In this document: positions 61,416 through 64,000 of the stretch, in pieces
Layout of the letters: each line of letters opens with the position of its first letter
Position numbering within the stretch: the stretch's first letter is position 1
NCBI GenBank assembly: GCA_041744575.1
Contig: JBGTKP010000046.1
Coordinates: 33,383-97,382, forward strand
Direction of reading: 5' to 3'
DNA length: 64,000 nt
Source of the DNA: JTS-RE37 sp041744575
Lineage (GTDB): Bacteria > Bacteroidota > Bacteroidia > Flavobacteriales > Flavobacteriaceae
Notes under the pieces: generated by a model
Database searches by the model: none
What the model saw: only the letters and a program-made list of their open reading frames with translations
Told to the model about the DNA's origin: nothing
Translations under genes and position numbers: made by a program

Positions 61416-61446
61416 CTTGTGTTAACCGCAAATCCCTATAAATTTG
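61416..61446 (+). promoter_or_regulatory. promoter of the HU gene
   Basis: A -33 element CTTG (61416-61419) and a -7 element TAAATTTG (61439-61446) are separated by exactly 19 bases, the best Bacteroidota sigma-ABfr-type promoter in this window. The ATG lies 42 bases downstream of the -7 element. HU is abundantly expressed, consistent with the strength. Confidence 0.65.
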
Positions 61447-61487
61447 TTTGAGCTTTGAAATTATTAACAACAATTAATTATTCTATT

Positions 61488-61760
61488 ATGAACAAGACAG
61501 AATTAATCGATGCTATGGCAGCAGATGCTGGCATCACTAAAGCAGCTGCGAAGAAATCTTTGGAATCTTTTTTAGGCAACGTAGAAAAATCACTTAAAAA
61601 AGGAAACCGGGTTTCCCTTGTAGGATTTGGATCCTGGTCAGTGTCCAGAAGAAATGCAAGAGAAGGAAGAAATCCTTCTACAGGAAAGACCATCCGTATT
61701 GGCGCCAAGAATGTAGTTAAGTTTAAGGCCGGTTCGGATTTGAGCAGTTCGGTAAATTAA
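61488..61760 (+). CDS. hup: HU family DNA-binding protein
   Basis: A 90-residue HU protein that bends and compacts DNA. The sequence starts MNKTELIDAMAADAGITKAAAKKSLESFLG, continues VSLVGFGSWSVSRRNAREGRNPSTGKTI and ends VVKFKAGSDLSSSVN. The beta arm carries RNPSTGKTI, the family signature. ATG 61488 is chosen from the standard HU N-terminus and the promoter position. It is followed by a strong terminator. Confidence 0.96.
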   Translation: MNKTELIDAMAADAGITKAAAKKSLESFLGNVEKSLKKGNRVSLVGFGSWSVSRRNAREGRNPSTGKTIRIGAKNVVKFKAGSDLSSSVN

Positions 61761-61778
61761 TCCTTCCCTGGAATATAT

Positions 61779-61812
61779 AAAAAAAGCACTTCCCCTACGG
61801 AGGTGCTTTTTT
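61779..61812 (+). terminator. terminator of the HU gene
   Basis: Stem GCACTTCC/GGAGGTGC (61786-61793 and 61799-61806) with a 5-base loop, flanked by seven As before and six Ts after, so it can act on either strand. It begins 18 bases after the HU stop codon. Confidence 0.9.
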
Positions 61813-61872
61813 AGTTTGCCCACTGTTTGTTATTTATGATAAATAGTTTATTTTAGTTTGCATATGTGTGCC

Positions 61873-62433
61873 ATGCTAACCATAAAACCCACCAAAGGAA
61901 ATCTTCTGATTGCCGAACCCGCCTTAACGGGGGATGTATCGTTCAACAGGTCGGTGGTATTGCTGGCGGAACACAACGAGGAAGGATCGGTCGGTTTTAT
62001 CCTAAATAAACCGCTCGACTATGACATCAGCGACCTGATTACGGAAATAAAGGTGCCTTTTCAGGTATTCAATGGAGGTCCGGTGGAACAGGATAATCTT
62101 TACTTTATACACAAAGTCCCTCATCTGATTGAGAACAGCATTGAAATTTCGGACGGTATTTACTGGGGGGGCGATTTTGAAAGCACCATTGTGCTGATCA
62201 ATTCGTGCAAGATCACCAGCAAGGACATTCGGTTTTTCCTGGGATACTCCGGATGGGCTTCCCTGCAACTCGATCAGGAACTTCATTCCAAATCCTGGAT
62301 CGTCGTAAAAAATCACTACGAAAGTGATATCATTCAGAAATCAACCAATGCATTCTGGAGGGAAAAGATGATGGAATTAGGCGGCGATTATCTGATCTGG
62401 TCCAACGCGCCCGAAAATCCGGGTCTCAATTAG
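61873..62433 (+). CDS. YqgE/AlgH family protein
   Basis: A 186-residue UPF0301 protein. Marks are KPTKGNLLIAEPALTGDVSFNRSVVLLAEHNEEGSVGFILNKPL at the N-terminus, FNGGPVEQDNLYFIHK and GYSGWASLQLDQELHSKSWIV in the second half. AlgH in Pseudomonas affects alginate production, but the biochemical role is unsettled. ATG 61873 begins the canonical motif, with non-ATG and ATG codons upstream. It converges on the class IV aminotransferase gene with an eight-base overlap. Confidence 0.9.
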   Translation: MLTIKPTKGNLLIAEPALTGDVSFNRSVVLLAEHNEEGSVGFILNKPLDYDISDLITEIKVPFQVFNGGPVEQDNLYFIHKVPHLIENSIEISDGIYWGGDFESTIVLINSCKITSKDIRFFLGYSGWASLQLDQELHSKSWIVVKNHYESDIIQKSTNAFWREKMMELGGDYLIWSNAPENPGLN

Positions 62434-63274
62434 CCTCAGCGGCCAGGATATTCAATTCATTAAGAAGAATGGAAGTTGTGGAATGTCCGAAAGTGGCCTT
62501 TCTGTAATGTGTGACCGGCTGGATCCCTGTGATGACATTAGTGATGAACATCTCATCCGCATCCTGCAATTCAAAAGGTGAAACAGCCGACTCGGACAGG
62601 CGCAGGCCATCCAGTCTCTTACCGATCCTGCAAATCTGCTTTCTCAGAATCCCATTGATACAACCCTCGGTGATGGGCGGTGTTTTTAGAATGTCATTCT
62701 TCACAAGAAAGAGATTTCCATTCAGCGCCTCTACCACGTTCTTATCCTGGTTAAGGAGAACACAGTTTTTATAACCGTTTTCCCGGGCGTAAATACTGCC
62801 CAACACCTGGATCAGCTTATTTCCAGTCTTCAGGGTGGAGAGCAGGCCGGTGTGAATGGTGTGGTCTTTAAATATGGTTATATCGTAAGGATCTTTCGAG
62901 AGGATATAGGTGCTTTCCGGGAGATCGGTGGTCTCAATGATAAGGGAAACCTGATTCGTTGCAGGAAGGTAGAGACCGCCATCTTTCCGAAAGACTGTCA
63001 GCCGGACCCTGGCAGAGGCTTGCAGCAACCCGCTTGCCTCCAGGGTTTTCACGATTTCCGTCTCGAGATATTCCATGGTGAAAGCCATTGGAATCTCCAT
63101 CCGGAGAATGCGCATAGATGCCATGAGCCGCAGGTAATGATCTTCCCAAAAAAGCAGTTTCCCACGCACTGCCCTGATCGTCTCAAAAAGGGTATCCCCG
63201 TATCTCAGCCCCCTGTTATCGTGATTGAGATAGAACGACCCGGCAGTTAATAACTCCCCGTCAAAATTGATCAT
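62426..63274 (-). CDS. class IV aminotransferase (PabC/BCAT-like)
   Basis: A 282-residue PLP enzyme of fold type IV, the family of branched-chain aminotransferases and 4-amino-4-deoxychorismate lyase. Marks are RGLRYGDTLFETIRAVRGKLLFWEDHYLRL, the PLP Lys in STLKTGNKL-like LLSTLKTGNKLIQVLG, the strand VVEALNGNLFLVKND, PPITEGCINGILRKQI and DEMFITNVITGIQPV. The last motif (TNVITGIQPV) fits aminodeoxychorismate lyase (folate synthesis), but a general transaminase cannot be excluded. It regularly sits between yqgE and the START-like gene in Flavobacteriia. Confidence 0.88.
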   Translation of the reverse strand: MINFDGELLTAGSFYLNHDNRGLRYGDTLFETIRAVRGKLLFWEDHYLRLMASMRILRMEIPMAFTMEYLETEIVKTLEASGLLQASARVRLTVFRKDGGLYLPATNQVSLIIETTDLPESTYILSKDPYDITIFKDHTIHTGLLSTLKTGNKLIQVLGSIYARENGYKNCVLLNQDKNVVEALNGNLFLVKNDILKTPPITEGCINGILRKQICRIGKRLDGLRLSESAVSPFELQDADEMFITNVITGIQPVTHYRKATFGHSTTSILLNELNILAAEAN

Positions 63275-63324
63275 AAAAAAACCTTGAAATTTTCAAGGCC
63301 AAATATACGGTTATTACGCGTAGG

Positions 63325-63708
63325 CTATTTGGACCCCAACACCTGTTTTAAATCGGAAACCTGGTTCGCCCATAGCATTTTAGCCTCATCAACTTCCTCG
63401 TTCTGAGCGAAATCCGTTATAAAAAGGGAGACATCTTTGGTGATTTCATCAACAATGATCTTCATTTCAAAATAGCTGTCATCTTCATTTTCTTCCCAGG
63501 CGAATTTTACAAATTCGTCGCTTTTCCTTTTCAATAACTTCGCCTGTTCTTCCGACCCGTCCCAGATAAAATTAAAGGTCTCCCCGCGTGAATTTACGTT
63601 ATCGGCAAACCATTCTGAAAGTCCCGAAGGAGTAGAAAGGTATTGATATAACAATTGAGGAGAGGATTGAATTACAAATTCCAATTCAAATTTCGTTTTA
63701 TCCTTCAT
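63325..63708 (-). CDS. START-like domain protein
   Basis: A 127-residue START/SRPBCC-fold protein: FELEFVIQSSPQLLYQYLSTPSGLSEWFADNVN at the start, FNFIWDGSEEQAKLLKRK in the middle and a C-terminal helix (KMLWANQVSDLKQVLGS). Such AHSA1-like proteins bind small ligands or interact with chaperones. The family is conserved at this place in Flavobacteriia, between the aminotransferase IV gene and a tRNA. Function is unknown. Confidence 0.9.
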   Translation of the reverse strand: MKDKTKFELEFVIQSSPQLLYQYLSTPSGLSEWFADNVNSRGETFNFIWDGSEEQAKLLKRKSDEFVKFAWEENEDDSYFEMKIIVDEITKDVSLFITDFAQNEEVDEAKMLWANQVSDLKQVLGSK

Positions 63709-63816
63709 TCCATTTTCTATTTACACCGGACAATATATATATTTAAAAATGATAAAAAAATAAAAGCACCAGAATATTTTTGATCGGCGAATTGTGCTTA
63801 AGAGGAAATTAAACTT

Positions 63817-63824
63817 TATATTTG
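63817..63824 (+). promoter_or_regulatory. -7 promoter element of the tRNA-Met leader
   Basis: TATATTTG matches TAnnTTTG, with ATTG at 63791-63794 as a weak -33 element (22-base spacing). It would give a leader of about 90 bases before tRNA-Met. Confidence 0.5.
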
Positions 63825-63828
63825 CAGC

Positions 63829-63888
63829 CGCTTAAAACCCTGCCATTAAGCGATTAAACCAATTCTGTGAAACCCATTTACGGCAGGG
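63829..63888 (+). ncRNA. possible pseudoknotted leader of tRNA-Met
   Basis: CGCTTAA (63829-63835) pairs with TTAAGCG (63846-63852). The 10-base loop between them holds CCCTGCC (63838-63844), which is exactly complementary to GGCAGGG at 63882-63888. This makes an H-type pseudoknot of two 7-bp stems possible in the leader RNA. It matches no riboswitch class I recognise; chance or a role in tRNA processing are both possible. Confidence 0.25.
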
Positions 63889-63917
63889 GTATAACCATCA
63901 ATGGATTATAGCATTAC

Positions 63918-63991
63918 GGCGAGGTAGCTCAGGTGGTTAGAGCGCAGGATTCATAACCCTGAGGTCGGGAGTTCAAGTCTCCCTCTCGCTA
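63918..63991 (+). tRNA. tRNA-Met (CAT)
   Basis: Acceptor GGCGAGG/TCTCGCT (G-T at both ends), D arm GCTC/GAGC, anticodon loop TTCATAA (CAT), T arm GGGAG/CTCCC with TTCAAGT. The acceptor starts with a pair (not the mismatched C1-A72 of the initiator), so it is elongator-type, or the CAT-anticodon tRNA-Ile2 that is later modified to lysidine; sequence alone does not decide. The CCA end is partly encoded (ACA follows). Confidence 0.9.
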
Positions 63992-64000
63992 CAAAAAAGG

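Noticed and set aside
1..64000. Search for insertion sequences, prophage genes, integrases, toxin-antitoxin pairs and CRISPR arrays
   Set aside because: No transposase, integrase or phage protein was recognised, and no regularly spaced direct repeats were seen.

Overview
The window looks like chromosomal DNA from a marine-type member of the Flavobacteriaceae (Bacteroidota). The evidence is a C-terminal type IX secretion sorting domain on one secreted protein, promoters of the Bacteroidota type (TAnnTTTG at -7), many SusD/TonB-era style lipoproteins and secreted peptidases, a fused ResB-CcsA cytochrome c maturation protein, a MurA with Asp in place of the catalytic Cys, a bacillithiol gene (bshB1), and the conserved block DUF4290-murA, DUF493, AAA ATPase-recQ-fmt, HU, yqgE, aminotransferase IV, START-like. 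The genus cannot be fixed from this sequence alone. No insertion sequence, prophage, integrase or CRISPR array is visible.

Layout. 1-5.1 kb: remnant of a GNAT acetyltransferase, a RidA-like protein, a secreted amidohydrolase and a lipoprotein sulfatase, with a 750-base gene-free stretch. 5.1-13.2 kb: a divergent iron/heme locus. To the left run a TonB-dependent receptor and an HmuY-like lipoprotein; to the right run DUF6607, a periplasmic ankyrin protein, DUF2271 and a PepSY-flavodoxin-ferredoxin reductase fusion. A 25-bp palindrome sits at the divergent promoters. 13.2-19.3 kb: small secreted and lipoproteins (lipocalin-like, META domain), Dps, a decayed short-chain dehydrogenase, DoxX, an M20 amidohydrolase and a VOC protein. 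19.5-26.8 kb: a PfkB kinase, then a four-gene operon for trans-4-hydroxy-L-proline breakdown (Pyr4H2C deaminase, ketoglutarate semialdehyde dehydrogenase, DUF885 peptidase-like lipoprotein, hydroxyproline epimerase) with a divergent AraC regulator. 26.9-34.2 kb: M28 peptidase, tRNA-His, TPR histidine kinase, bshB1, a cystathionine synthase/lyase, and an archaemetzincin-like lipoprotein.

34.2-45.7 kb: the large CcsBA-type protein, then DUF2520, KdsC-like phosphatase and Maf, a conserved lipoprotein, a short MscS channel, and an operon of a large PIG-L deacetylase, a 33-residue membrane peptide and a sodium/solute symporter. 45.7-55.4 kb: DUF2911 protein, a T9SS-exported beta-propeller-like protein, a photoprotection-type operon (SRPBCC, SDR without the catalytic Tyr, photolyase) preceded by an inverted repeat, a DUF1801-like protein, an M20 amidohydrolase, a ferredoxin-CDGSH fusion, TMEM175-like channel, an exported VOC protein and a pirin. 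55.4-64 kb: the conserved housekeeping block named above, ending in tRNA-Met whose leader can form a pseudoknot.

Functional reading. Three local systems stand out. The first is the iron/heme locus: outer-membrane capture and import on one side, and periplasmic/inner-membrane handling with a reductase on the other. The second is the hydroxyproline operon, which lacks the D-hydroxyproline dehydrogenase in this window. The third is the photolyase operon. The most likely under-described assembly is the right arm of the iron/heme locus, where DUF6607, an ankyrin protein and DUF2271 precede an inner-membrane flavin reductase under what looks like shared iron control.
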